Shown here in pieces: positions 1 through 4,824 of a stretch of DNA of 8,219 nt (positions within the stretch are counted from its first letter, which is position 1; every line of letters begins with the position of its first letter). The notes under the pieces were generated by a model. That model was not told where the DNA came from, searched no databases, and saw only the letters and a program-made list of their open reading frames with translations. Source of the stretch: Ferruginibacter sp. Its GTDB lineage: Bacteria; Bacteroidota; Bacteroidia; Chitinophagales; Chitinophagaceae. The stretch is taken from contig JAURKN010000109.1 in the NCBI GenBank assembly GCA_030831725.1, positions 1 through 8,219 on the forward strand, written 5' to 3'. Both the position numbers and the translations under genes were made by a program.

Positions 1-474
1 CAAACGACCACCAACTTTCACTTTGATTCCTTCTGCTCCCATTCTGAGGGCGGAAGCTATTGCCATTTTGATGGCACGCTTATAGTTGATACGATTTTCA
101 ATTTGACGGGCGATGGTTTCACCAACAATCTGCGCATCCATTTCCGGACGACGGATTTCTAGAATGTTGATTTGTACATCTTCTTTACCACAAAGTTTTT
201 TCAACTCTTCCTTGATGCGGTCAACCTCTCCACCACCTTTACCGATGATGATACCCGGTTTTGAGGTGTGAATGGTTACAATCAGTTTGTTGAGTGTACG
301 CTCGATTACGATTTTAGCGATACCTCCTTTACTGATCCTGGCATTCAGATAATTTCTGATCTTATCGTCTTCGATGAGTTTTGATGCGTAATCTTTTTTA
401 CTGGCGTACCAGTTGCTGTCCCATCCACGAATGATCCCTAATCTTGCGCCTATCGGATTTGTTTTCTGACCCAT
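1..474 (-). CDS. rpsC: 30S ribosomal protein S3 (uS3), C-terminus cut by window edge
   Basis: Small-subunit protein of the 30S head near the mRNA entry channel. The visible 158 residues start MGQKTNPIGARLG, the classic S3 N-terminus. The KH type 2 RNA-binding domain is seen around residues 40-110, with its GKGG loop at 78-81 after the segment SKPGIII. The C-terminal domain begins around residue 115 and is cut just as the conserved GIKVKVGGRL segment is reached, so about 80-100 residues lie outside the window. The ATG at 474 is the family start. Upstream there is only A/T-rich DNA with no Shine-Dalgarno core, as usual in Bacteroidota. It is the last visible gene of the operon, 29 nt after rplV. 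Nothing in the visible part is abnormal. Confidence 0.98.
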   Translation of the reverse strand, partial: MGQKTNPIGARLGIIRGWDSNWYASKKDYASKLIEDDKIRNYLNARISKGGIAKIVIERTLNKLIVTIHTSKPGIIIGKGGGEVDRIKEELKKLCGKEDVQINILEIRRPEMDAQIVGETIARQIENRINYKRAIKMAIASALRMGAEGIKVKVGGRL

Positions 475-503
475 ATCTGGTTTTTATAAAATTTTTGTTT
501 GTA

Positions 504-953
504 TTAGTCTTCTTTTTTGGTGTTGCTCTTCTTTTTGGCAGGAGCTTTTGTTTTTACCGGCTCTGCTGCAGAAACAGTTTCAACCGCTTCTGTAACCGGT
601 GCTGCAGGGGTAGCCACTGCAAGGCTGTCAACGATAACGGTAACGTGATTACTGCGCTTACGAACCCTGTATCCACGTCCTTGTGGTGCAGGTCTCATTC
701 TTTTGATCACGCGAGCACCGTCAACGAAGATGGTTTTTACCACCAATCCTGATTCGTCGGCACCTTCATTTTTTTGCTTCCAGTTGCTGATGGCTGAAAC
801 AACCAATTTACGCAAAGGAACAGCAGGGTGTTTCGGGTTGTGCTCCAAAATCGCCAATGCTTTCTCCACCTTCATTCCACGGATCAGGTCTGCAAGAAGA
901 CGCATCTTACGCGGTGAGGTTGGATAATTATTCAGTTTTGCTATCGCTTCCAT
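504..953 (-). CDS. rplV: 50S ribosomal protein L22 (uL22) with charged C-terminal tail
   Basis: Large-subunit protein that binds 23S rRNA and lines the peptide exit tunnel. The 149 residues begin with the globular domain (NNYPTSPRKMRLLADLIRG, residues 8-26). Next comes the long beta-hairpin that reaches the tunnel constriction (about 81-108, RVIKRMRPAPQGRGYRVRKR). The core ends near residue 108, where E. coli-type L22 stops. The remaining 41 residues are a low-complexity tail rich in Ala, Pro, Val and Lys, ending KKKSNTKKED. Such tails occur on Bacteroidota L22, but this one is fairly long. The gene lies 62 nt after rpsS, and that gap contains a nested hairpin. No Shine-Dalgarno core precedes the ATG; the leader is CTCATACAA. 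Confidence 0.98.
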   Translation of the reverse strand: MEAIAKLNNYPTSPRKMRLLADLIRGMKVEKALAILEHNPKHPAVPLRKLVVSAISNWKQKNEGADESGLVVKTIFVDGARVIKRMRPAPQGRGYRVRKRSNHVTVIVDSLAVATPAAPVTEAVETVSAAEPVKTKAPAKKKSNTKKED

Positions 954-968
954 TTGTATGAGTTTGAG

Positions 969-1013
969 TTTAAGGTTAAATGAGGATTGAATCCTCTTTC
1001 AATTATCCTTAAA
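969..1013 (-). other. Nested hairpin in the rpsS-rplV gap
   Basis: On the transcribed strand, two perfect inverted repeats are nested. The outer arms are TTTAAGG / CCTTAAA (1007-1013 with 969-975, 7 bp). The inner arms are GAGGAT / ATCCTC around a 3-nt loop (991-996 with 982-987, 6 bp). The internal loop has 10 and 6 unpaired bases. The structure begins 2 nt after the rpsS stop codon and ends 15 nt before the rplV start. No T-tract follows, so it does not look like a terminator. It could act in mRNA processing, stability or coupling between the two genes. The pairing is seen; the function is inference. Confidence 0.45.
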
Positions 1014-1015
1014 GA

Positions 1016-1285
1016 TTACATCTTTTTACTTGAGTGACCTTTGAAGTTTCTGGTTGGTGCGAACTCCCCGAGTTTGTGACCTACCATGAATTCCGTAACA
1101 TAAACCGGAATGAACTTGTTGCCATTGTGAACCGCGAAAGTCTGTCCCACGAAATCCGGGGTGATGGTGCTTCTACGACTCCAGGTTTTGATTACGTTTT
1201 TCTTTGCTTTTCCTTCATTGATTGCCAAAACTTTCTTTTCCAGTTTAGCTTCTATGTAAGGACCTTTTTTTAATGAACGAGCCAT
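1016..1285 (-). CDS. rpsS: 30S ribosomal protein S19 (uS19)
   Basis: Small-subunit head protein that works with S13 near the A-site finger and binds 16S rRNA. The 89 residues match the family length. They start MARSLKKGPYIEAKLEKKV and contain the conserved WSRRSTITPDFVGQTFAVHNG (about 35-55) and the C-terminal VGHKLGEFAPTRNFKGHSS. The ATG at 1285 is the family start. The leader just upstream is AACAAAAAACAAAAC, with no Shine-Dalgarno core. The gene sits 57 nt after rplB and 62 nt before rplV, in the standard S10-operon order. Confidence 0.99.
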   Translation of the reverse strand: MARSLKKGPYIEAKLEKKVLAINEGKAKKNVIKTWSRRSTITPDFVGQTFAVHNGNKFIPVYVTEFMVGHKLGEFAPTRNFKGHSSKKM

Positions 1286-1305
1286 GTTTTGTTTTTTGTT
1301 TATTC

Positions 1306-1320
1306 TCCGGTACTTCCGGA
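1306..1320 (-). other. Small hairpin upstream of rpsS
   Basis: A perfect 5-bp inverted repeat, TCCGG-AAGTA-CCGGA, lies in the rplB-rpsS gap, ending 20 nt before the rpsS start codon. It is GC-rich against an A/T-rich spacer and leaves the A-rich leader unpaired. It could be a minor structural element or chance. Confidence 0.25.
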
Positions 1321-1342
1321 TATTTTAACAATGTTGAATCAA

Positions 1343-2185
1343 TTATTTGTTTGGTAATTTTTTACCGTTTCTGCGTTGGATGATCAGTTTATCAGATCCT
1401 TTTCCTCTTGTTCTTGTGATTTCTCCTTTTGCATATTTACCCTTACGGCTACGTGGGTGACCTCCTGAGGCTCTACCTTCACCACCACCCATCGGGTGAT
1501 CAACCGGGTTCATCGCTACCGCTCTTGTGCGTGGACGAATACCTTTCCATCTGTTACGACCTGCCTTACCCATGCTCTCGAGGTTATGGTCGCTGTTGCT
1601 GGCAACACCTACGGTAGCGTAACAATTAATCAGGACTTTTCTCAATTCACCACTTGGCATTTTGAGAACCGCATATTTGGTTTCTTTGTTGGAAAGCTGT
1701 GCTGAAGTACCGGCACTGCGAACCAAAATACCACCTTGTCCAGGTTGCATTTCGATGTTGTGAACGTTGGTACCCAAAGGCATGTTTTTCAACATCAATG
1801 CATTACCCAATTCAGGAGAGACATTATCGCCACTGATTACGGTTTGTCCTACTTGCAATCCCTGAGGAGCAAGAATGTAACGCTTCTCTCCATCCGCATA
1901 AGCGATCAGGGCGATGAAAGCGGTACGGTTTGGATCGTACTCAATGGTTTTAACCACTGCAGGAATTTCTTTCTTGTCTCTTTTGAAATCTACCAGACGA
2001 TACATGGTTTTGTTACCACCACCCATATAGCGCATAGAACGACGTCCCTGAGCGTTTCTACCGGCTGTGCTCTTCTGTTTTTCCACCAATGATTTTTCAG
2101 GAACATTGGTTGTGATTTCTGCGTATGCGTTACCGATTCTCCAACGGGTTCCTGCGGTAATCGGTTTGTATTTTCTTAATGCCAT
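1343..2185 (-). CDS. rplB: 50S ribosomal protein L2 (uL2)
   Basis: Large-subunit protein that binds 23S rRNA close to the peptidyl transferase centre and is needed for subunit association. The 280 residues are within the normal range. The N-terminal part is MALRKYKPITAGTRWR. An OB-fold follows (about 60-125, MYRLVDFKRDK onward), then an SH3-like domain (about 130-200). The C-terminal active-site loop is NPVDHPMGGGEGRASGGHPR (226-245). His230 corresponds to the functionally important His229 of E. coli. The basic C-terminus (RRNGKKLPNK) is typical. The leader AAATAAACTAAAGAA before the ATG has no Shine-Dalgarno core. The gene lies 62 nt after rplW and 57 nt before rpsS. Confidence 0.99.
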   Translation of the reverse strand: MALRKYKPITAGTRWRIGNAYAEITTNVPEKSLVEKQKSTAGRNAQGRRSMRYMGGGNKTMYRLVDFKRDKKEIPAVVKTIEYDPNRTAFIALIAYADGEKRYILAPQGLQVGQTVISGDNVSPELGNALMLKNMPLGTNVHNIEMQPGQGGILVRSAGTSAQLSNKETKYAVLKMPSGELRKVLINCYATVGVASNSDHNLESMGKAGRNRWKGIRPRTRAVAMNPVDHPMGGGEGRASGGHPRSRKGKYAKGEITRTRGKGSDKLIIQRRNGKKLPNK

Positions 2186-2247
2186 TTCTTTAGTTTATTT
2201 AATTGTCAAATCTTTGCGGTGTTGACCACCATTCATGGTTTTGTTGA

Positions 2248-2547
2248 TTAAGCTTCTCCGTAGAGGTCGATGCTTTCGCCTGCGGCTACAGTCACCACTG
2301 CTTTTTTCTTCGCAGGCTTACGGCCAACGATAAATCCGGCTTTGGTATATTTTGCTTTCAGTTTGGAAGGCATGACCATTGTGTTCACATCTTCCACTTG
2401 AACGCCATAGAACTGCTCAACGGCTTTCTTGATTTCGATTTTGTTCGCTTTTCTGTCAACCACAAAAGCATACCTGTTCATTTTTTCAGTTTGCTTGTTG
2501 GCTTTCTCCGACAAAATCGGCTTGATTAACACATCAGACAGTTTCAT
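2248..2547 (-). CDS. rplW: 50S ribosomal protein L23 (uL23)
   Basis: Large-subunit protein at the tunnel exit, the docking site for trigger factor and the signal recognition particle. The 99 residues fit the family. The N-terminus MKLSDVLIKPILSEKANKQ carries the conserved I-x-P-I-x-[ST]-E-K signature (residues 8-15). The segment YAFVVDRKANKIEIKKAVEQFYGVQV (26-51) is the core of the fold, and the basic loop around 61-82 contacts rRNA. It lies 41 nt after rplD and 62 nt before rplB. No Shine-Dalgarno core is seen; the leader is AAACTGAATACA. Confidence 0.98.
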   Translation of the reverse strand: MKLSDVLIKPILSEKANKQTEKMNRYAFVVDRKANKIEIKKAVEQFYGVQVEDVNTMVMPSKLKAKYTKAGFIVGRKPAKKKAVVTVAAGESIDLYGEA

Positions 2548-2588
2548 TGTATTCAGTTTGCTAGTTATTCAATTTTTTAAGGTCAGAA

Positions 2589-3224
2589 TCAGTTCGCTGA
2601 TTCTTCTACTTCGGTGAAAAGTCTTGCTGCTTTTTCAGTCATTACAAGAACATTCGCATCCAGGATATCGTAAGTGTTCATGTCGCTGAGTACAGAACCA
2701 TTAACACCTACCACGTTTCTCAAACTCAAGTAGATATTATCGTTGTATTCAGGAATAACGAACAATGCCTTGTTCTTTCCGATATTCAATGATTTCAAAA
2801 TACCTGAGAATGCTTTTGTTTTTGGAGCATCGAGGTTCACATCTTCCATAACCACGATAGCATTTTCTTTTGCTTTGTAAGCCAATGCGCTCATTTTCGC
2901 CAAATCTTTCACCTTACGGTTCAACTTGGTATCGTAACGATGCGGCTTAGGTCCGAAGATGGTACCACCACCTTTGTACAATGGGTTACGGAGGTTACCC
3001 TTACGAGCTCCACCGGTACCTTTTTGCTTGTGCAGCTTGCGGGAAGCACCTTTCACTTCCATACGGGTTTTCACCTTGTGTGTACCCTGACGCTGGGCGC
3101 TGCGATATTGTTTTACGGCGAGGTAGATCACGTGATCATTTGGCTCGATACCAAAGATCTCTTGTGGAAGTTCGATGGATCTTCCTGTCTTTTCTCCGTT
3201 TATATTAATGATGTCTACTTGCAT
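2589..3224 (-). CDS. rplD: 50S ribosomal protein L4 (uL4)
   Basis: Large-subunit protein whose long loop reaches the exit-tunnel constriction beside L22. The 211 residues are normal in length. The tunnel loop lies at about 45-97 and includes KQKGTGGARKGNLRNPLYKGG (66-86) and the GPKPHRY motif (91-97). The globular C-terminal part (about 105-205) carries VVMEDVNLDAPKTKAF and ends in an acidic tail. In gammaproteobacteria L4 represses its own operon through a leader RNA; no equivalent has been shown here. It lies 44 nt after rplC and 41 nt before rplW. The leader is AATAACTGAATC. Confidence 0.99.
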   Translation of the reverse strand: MQVDIININGEKTGRSIELPQEIFGIEPNDHVIYLAVKQYRSAQRQGTHKVKTRMEVKGASRKLHKQKGTGGARKGNLRNPLYKGGGTIFGPKPHRYDTKLNRKVKDLAKMSALAYKAKENAIVVMEDVNLDAPKTKAFSGILKSLNIGKNKALFVIPEYNDNIYLSLRNVVGVNGSVLSDMNTYDILDANVLVMTEKAARLFTEVEESAN

Positions 3225-3268
3225 GATTCAGTTATTTATCGAATGATAACGATTGGTTGTGGGTTTGA

Positions 3269-3886
3269 TTATTTCTGGATAAGTACGATTGATCCGTTGT
3301 GACCTGGAATAGAACCAGCAACAAGGATATAGTTTTTTTCAGGGAAAATCTTCACCACTTTCAGTCCTTTCATTTTTACACGGTCTCCACCCATTCTTCC
3401 TGCCATGCGCATTCCTTTGAATACACGGCTGGCATCAGATGAGTTACCGATAGAACCCGGAGCACGCTGACGATCGTGCTGTCCGTGAGATTGCTCACCG
3501 ACACCACTAAAGCCATGACGTTTAACCACACCTTGGAAACCTTTTCCTTTGGTGGTACCGACAACGGCTACTTTGTCGCCTTCGGCAAAAATGTCTACGG
3601 TGATGCTTTCACCCACATTCTTGTCTATTTCGCTATCGCGGATTTCTTGGACGAATCTTTTAGGAGTAGTGCTGGCTTTGGCGAAGTGATTGATCTCAGA
3701 TTTGAGAGAGTGCTTTTCTTTTTTGTCGCCGAAAGCAATCTGGAGGGCATTGTAACCGTCAGTTTCAACGGTTTTCTTTTGAGTGACTACGCATGGACCT
3801 GCTTCGATGATAGTGACTGCGGTTTGTTTTCCGGCAGTATCGAAAATGCTGGTCATGCCCACTTTCTTTCCAATAATACTTTTCAT
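3269..3886 (-). CDS. rplC: 50S ribosomal protein L3 (uL3)
   Basis: Early-assembly large-subunit protein whose extended loop approaches the peptidyl transferase centre. The 205 residues begin MKSIIGKKVGMTSIFD, the typical L3 start. Two other features identify it: the TKGKGFQGVVKRHGF motif (112-126), and the loop SHGQHDRQRAPGSIGNSSDA (133-152) in its bacteroidete form. The C-terminal strand KGLKVVKIFPEKNYILVAGSIPG follows. An in-frame TAA 9 nt before the ATG fixes the start. The 176-nt gap to rpsJ upstream is three to six times longer than the other gaps in the operon and holds possible RNA structure. No Shine-Dalgarno core is seen. Confidence 0.99.
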   Translation of the reverse strand: MKSIIGKKVGMTSIFDTAGKQTAVTIIEAGPCVVTQKKTVETDGYNALQIAFGDKKEKHSLKSEINHFAKASTTPKRFVQEIRDSEIDKNVGESITVDIFAEGDKVAVVGTTKGKGFQGVVKRHGFSGVGEQSHGQHDRQRAPGSIGNSSDASRVFKGMRMAGRMGGDRVKMKGLKVVKIFPEKNYILVAGSIPGHNGSIVLIQK

Positions 3887-3917
3887 GTGTTCTGTTTATT
3901 TTTTTCACATGTAACTT

Positions 3918-4058
3918 ACCCGGTTGCTTGCTGAGAAGCGCCCAAGTTCGTTTCATTGTATCGGTTATGTCCAGCGGTCTCTCCGTTGATGTGAGACATG
4001 GACGTTCATTTTTTCATGTTCAAGAACTTGCCAAATGCCTTTCCCGTATTCGGGAAGG
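3918..4058 (-). promoter_or_regulatory. Structured spacer between rpsJ and rplC (three hairpins)
   Basis: Three hairpins can be drawn by hand on the transcribed strand. The first (4058-4038) is CTTCCCG-AATA-CGGG with 6 bp plus 2 bp across a bulged A, starting 4 nt after the rpsJ stop. The second (4003-3969) pairs GTCCA with TGGAC and GTCTC with GAGAC. The third (3947-3918) pairs ACTTGG with CCGGGT (two G-U) and GCTT with AAGC around a 2x2 internal loop. None has a T-tract, and no TAnnTTTG promoter box is seen in the gap. A regulatory leader for rplC onward is possible, but similar pairings can arise by chance in 176 nt. Confidence 0.35.
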
Positions 4059-4063
4059 TTCAT
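3965..4063 (-). CDS. Possible 32-residue small ORF overlapping the rpsJ stop
   Basis: An ATG overlaps the rpsJ stop codon by one base (TGATG), the usual layout for translational coupling. It opens 32 codons ending in TAA. The product would start MNLPEYGKGIWQVLEH and end HQRRDRWT. It has no transmembrane segment or recognised family. It covers the same bases as two of the spacer hairpins, so coding and structure compete as explanations for this gap. An open run of 32 codons is expected by chance about one time in five, so support is weak. It may be a leader peptide, a leftover, or nothing. Confidence 0.15.
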   Translation of the reverse strand: MNLPEYGKGIWQVLEHEKMNVHVSHQRRDRWT

Positions 4064-4368
4064 CAGGCCTTGATCTCAACATCCACACCACTAGGCAAAT
4101 CCAATTTGCTCAAAGCGTCAACCGTACGGCTGCTGCTGGTGTAAATGTCTAACAAACGCTTGTGTGTACACAACTGAAACTGCTCACGCGCTTTTTTGTT
4201 AACGTGTGGAGAACGCAGAACGGTGAAGATTTTCTTTTGAGTAGGTAAAGGAATAGGACCTGTAACTACTGCTCCTGTGCTGCGAACAGTCTTAACTATT
4301 TTCTCTGCTGATTTGTCAACCAGGTTGTGATCGTAAGACTGCAGTTTGATTCTGATTCGTTGTGACAT
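4063..4368 (-). CDS. rpsJ: 30S ribosomal protein S10 (uS10), first gene of the operon
   Basis: Small-subunit head protein that in E. coli also joins the NusB antitermination complex. The 101 residues match the family. They contain the N-terminal strand SQRIRIKLQSYDHNLVD, the conserved GAVVTGPIPLPTQKKIFTVLRSPHVNK (32-58), which includes the rRNA-binding loop, and the closing LDLPSGVDVEIKA. It is the first gene after a well-formed promoter at 4411-4441. The predicted leader is only about 36-40 nt, too short for an E. coli-like S10 leader. No fusA lies upstream; the neighbour is the divergent guaA. No Shine-Dalgarno core is seen. Confidence 0.99.
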   Translation of the reverse strand: MSQRIRIKLQSYDHNLVDKSAEKIVKTVRSTGAVVTGPIPLPTQKKIFTVLRSPHVNKKAREQFQLCTHKRLLDIYTSSSRTVDALSKLDLPSGVDVEIKA

Positions 4369-4410
4369 ATGTAAAGAACTTTAAAAATTCGTTTTTTTCA
4401 ATTCGGAGTG

Positions 4411-4441
4411 CAAAGGTATGGGTAGTTTTCCATTCTGCAAA
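4411..4441 (-). promoter_or_regulatory. Bacteroidota-type promoter of the S10 operon
   Basis: On the minus strand a -33 element TTTG (4441-4438) is followed after exactly 19 nt by TACCTTTG (4418-4411). This is a full match to the established Bacteroidota consensus TTTG-N19-21-TAnnTTTG. Transcription should start around 4403-4407, leaving an rpsJ leader of about 36-40 nt that is A-rich near the start codon. Confidence 0.8.
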
Positions 4442-4476
4442 GAAATTATTAAAAAAAGTTTAGGATTAGGATTGAT

Positions 4477-4510
4477 GATTTGGAATTTATGATTTGGAAT
4501 TTATGATTTA
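4477..4510 (+). repeat. 14-nt tandem repeat, two and a half copies
   Basis: GATTTGGAATTTAT occurs at 4477-4490 and 4491-4504 without mismatch, followed by the partial copy GATTTA at 4505-4510. It is a short tandem duplication in the rpsJ-guaA spacer with no coding role. Confidence 0.85.
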
Positions 4511-4597
4511 GTATTGGGGATCTGGGGTTTGGGGTTACGCTGTGCGCCAAATACCATACATTACAAATAATAAATCTTTAATCCTAAATCCGTTTGT

Positions 4598-4646
4598 TTA
4601 CATGGAAACTTGGGAACTTGGAAACCCGTATACTTTGAAGATTTGG
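4598..4646 (+). repeat. 49-bp direct repeat, copy 1
   Basis: It matches 4704-4752 at 47 of 49 positions (differences at 4602 and 4628), with the copies offset by 106 bp. The interior is itself periodic: GGAAACTT, GGGAACTT and GGAAACCC follow each other at 8-bp steps (4604-4627). The copy ends in CTTTGAAGATTTGG. Confidence 0.9.
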
Positions 4647-4703
4647 AGGTTTGTGATTTGTGATTGATAATTTTGGATTTGGGATTGGAGGTTTGGCGTT
4701 TGA

Positions 4704-4752
4704 TTACCTGGAAACTTGGGAACTTGGAAACCAGTATACTTTGAAGATTTGG
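4704..4752 (+). repeat. 49-bp direct repeat, copy 2
   Basis: Second copy of the 4598-4646 repeat, ending 72 bp before the guaA start codon. The 57 bp between copies are G/T-rich and not part of the repeat. With only two copies it is best seen as a local duplication within the repeat-rich spacer. Confidence 0.9.
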
Positions 4753-4782
4753 CGTTTGGGGGTTGAAATTTCAAATCAAGGA

Positions 4783-4816
4783 TTTTAATTTACCTTTTTT
4801 CTTTGACTTACCTTTG
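4783..4816 (+). promoter_or_regulatory. Probable guaA promoter, giving a near-leaderless mRNA
   Basis: TACCTTTG (4809-4816) is an exact TAnnTTTG match and identical to the rpsJ -7 box. The -33 region is weak: only a T-run (TTTT at 4783-4786) sits 22 nt upstream. Start sites normally fall about 4-7 nt after this box, here 4820-4823, so the guaA leader would be about 2-5 nt. Confidence 0.6.
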
Positions 4817-4824
4817 CCGCAATC

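Larger units (their letters stand above)
4442..4782. other. Low-complexity spacer between the divergent promoters
   Basis: No gene is supported here. The plus strand is G/T-rich with recurring words such as GATTTGG, GGTTTGG and GCGTTTG. Separate entries give the 14-nt tandem repeat and the 49-bp direct repeat. A 10-bp inverted repeat, TTTAGGATTA (4459-4468) / TAATCCTAAA (4579-4588), brackets the left part. Three GGGG runs stand at 4516-4534. No terminator, RNA gene or mobile element ends are seen. Confidence 0.6.

Noticed and set aside
1736..2092. 118-codon plus-strand reading frame antisense to rplB
   Set aside because: Shadow of rplB with no family resemblance and no promoter.
2186..2247. 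13-codon frame (MNGGQHRKDLTIK) between rplW and rplB
   Set aside because: Too short to separate from chance, with no unusual placement or spacing signal.
3476..3934. 152-codon plus-strand reading frame antisense to rplC
   Set aside because: It lies fully opposite rplC; the long open frame follows from the codon use of the highly expressed gene. No recognisable domain.
3765..3956. 63-codon minus-strand reading frame spanning the start of rplC
   Set aside because: It overlaps the well-supported rplC start in another frame and its composition (His/Arg/Ser-rich) looks like an out-of-frame read of rplC.
3887..4062. Internal promoter for rplC in the long spacer
   Set aside because: No TAnnTTTG box is present on the minus strand in this gap.
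4459..4588. 10-bp inverted repeat bracketing about 110 bp, considered as a miniature mobile element
   Set aside because: No target-site duplication or second copy is visible, and the arms are made of the common low-complexity words of this spacer.
4598..4752. CRISPR-like geometry: two 49-bp repeats with a 57-bp spacer
   Set aside because: Only two copies, internally periodic repeat, spacer made of the same low-complexity words, and no cas genes.
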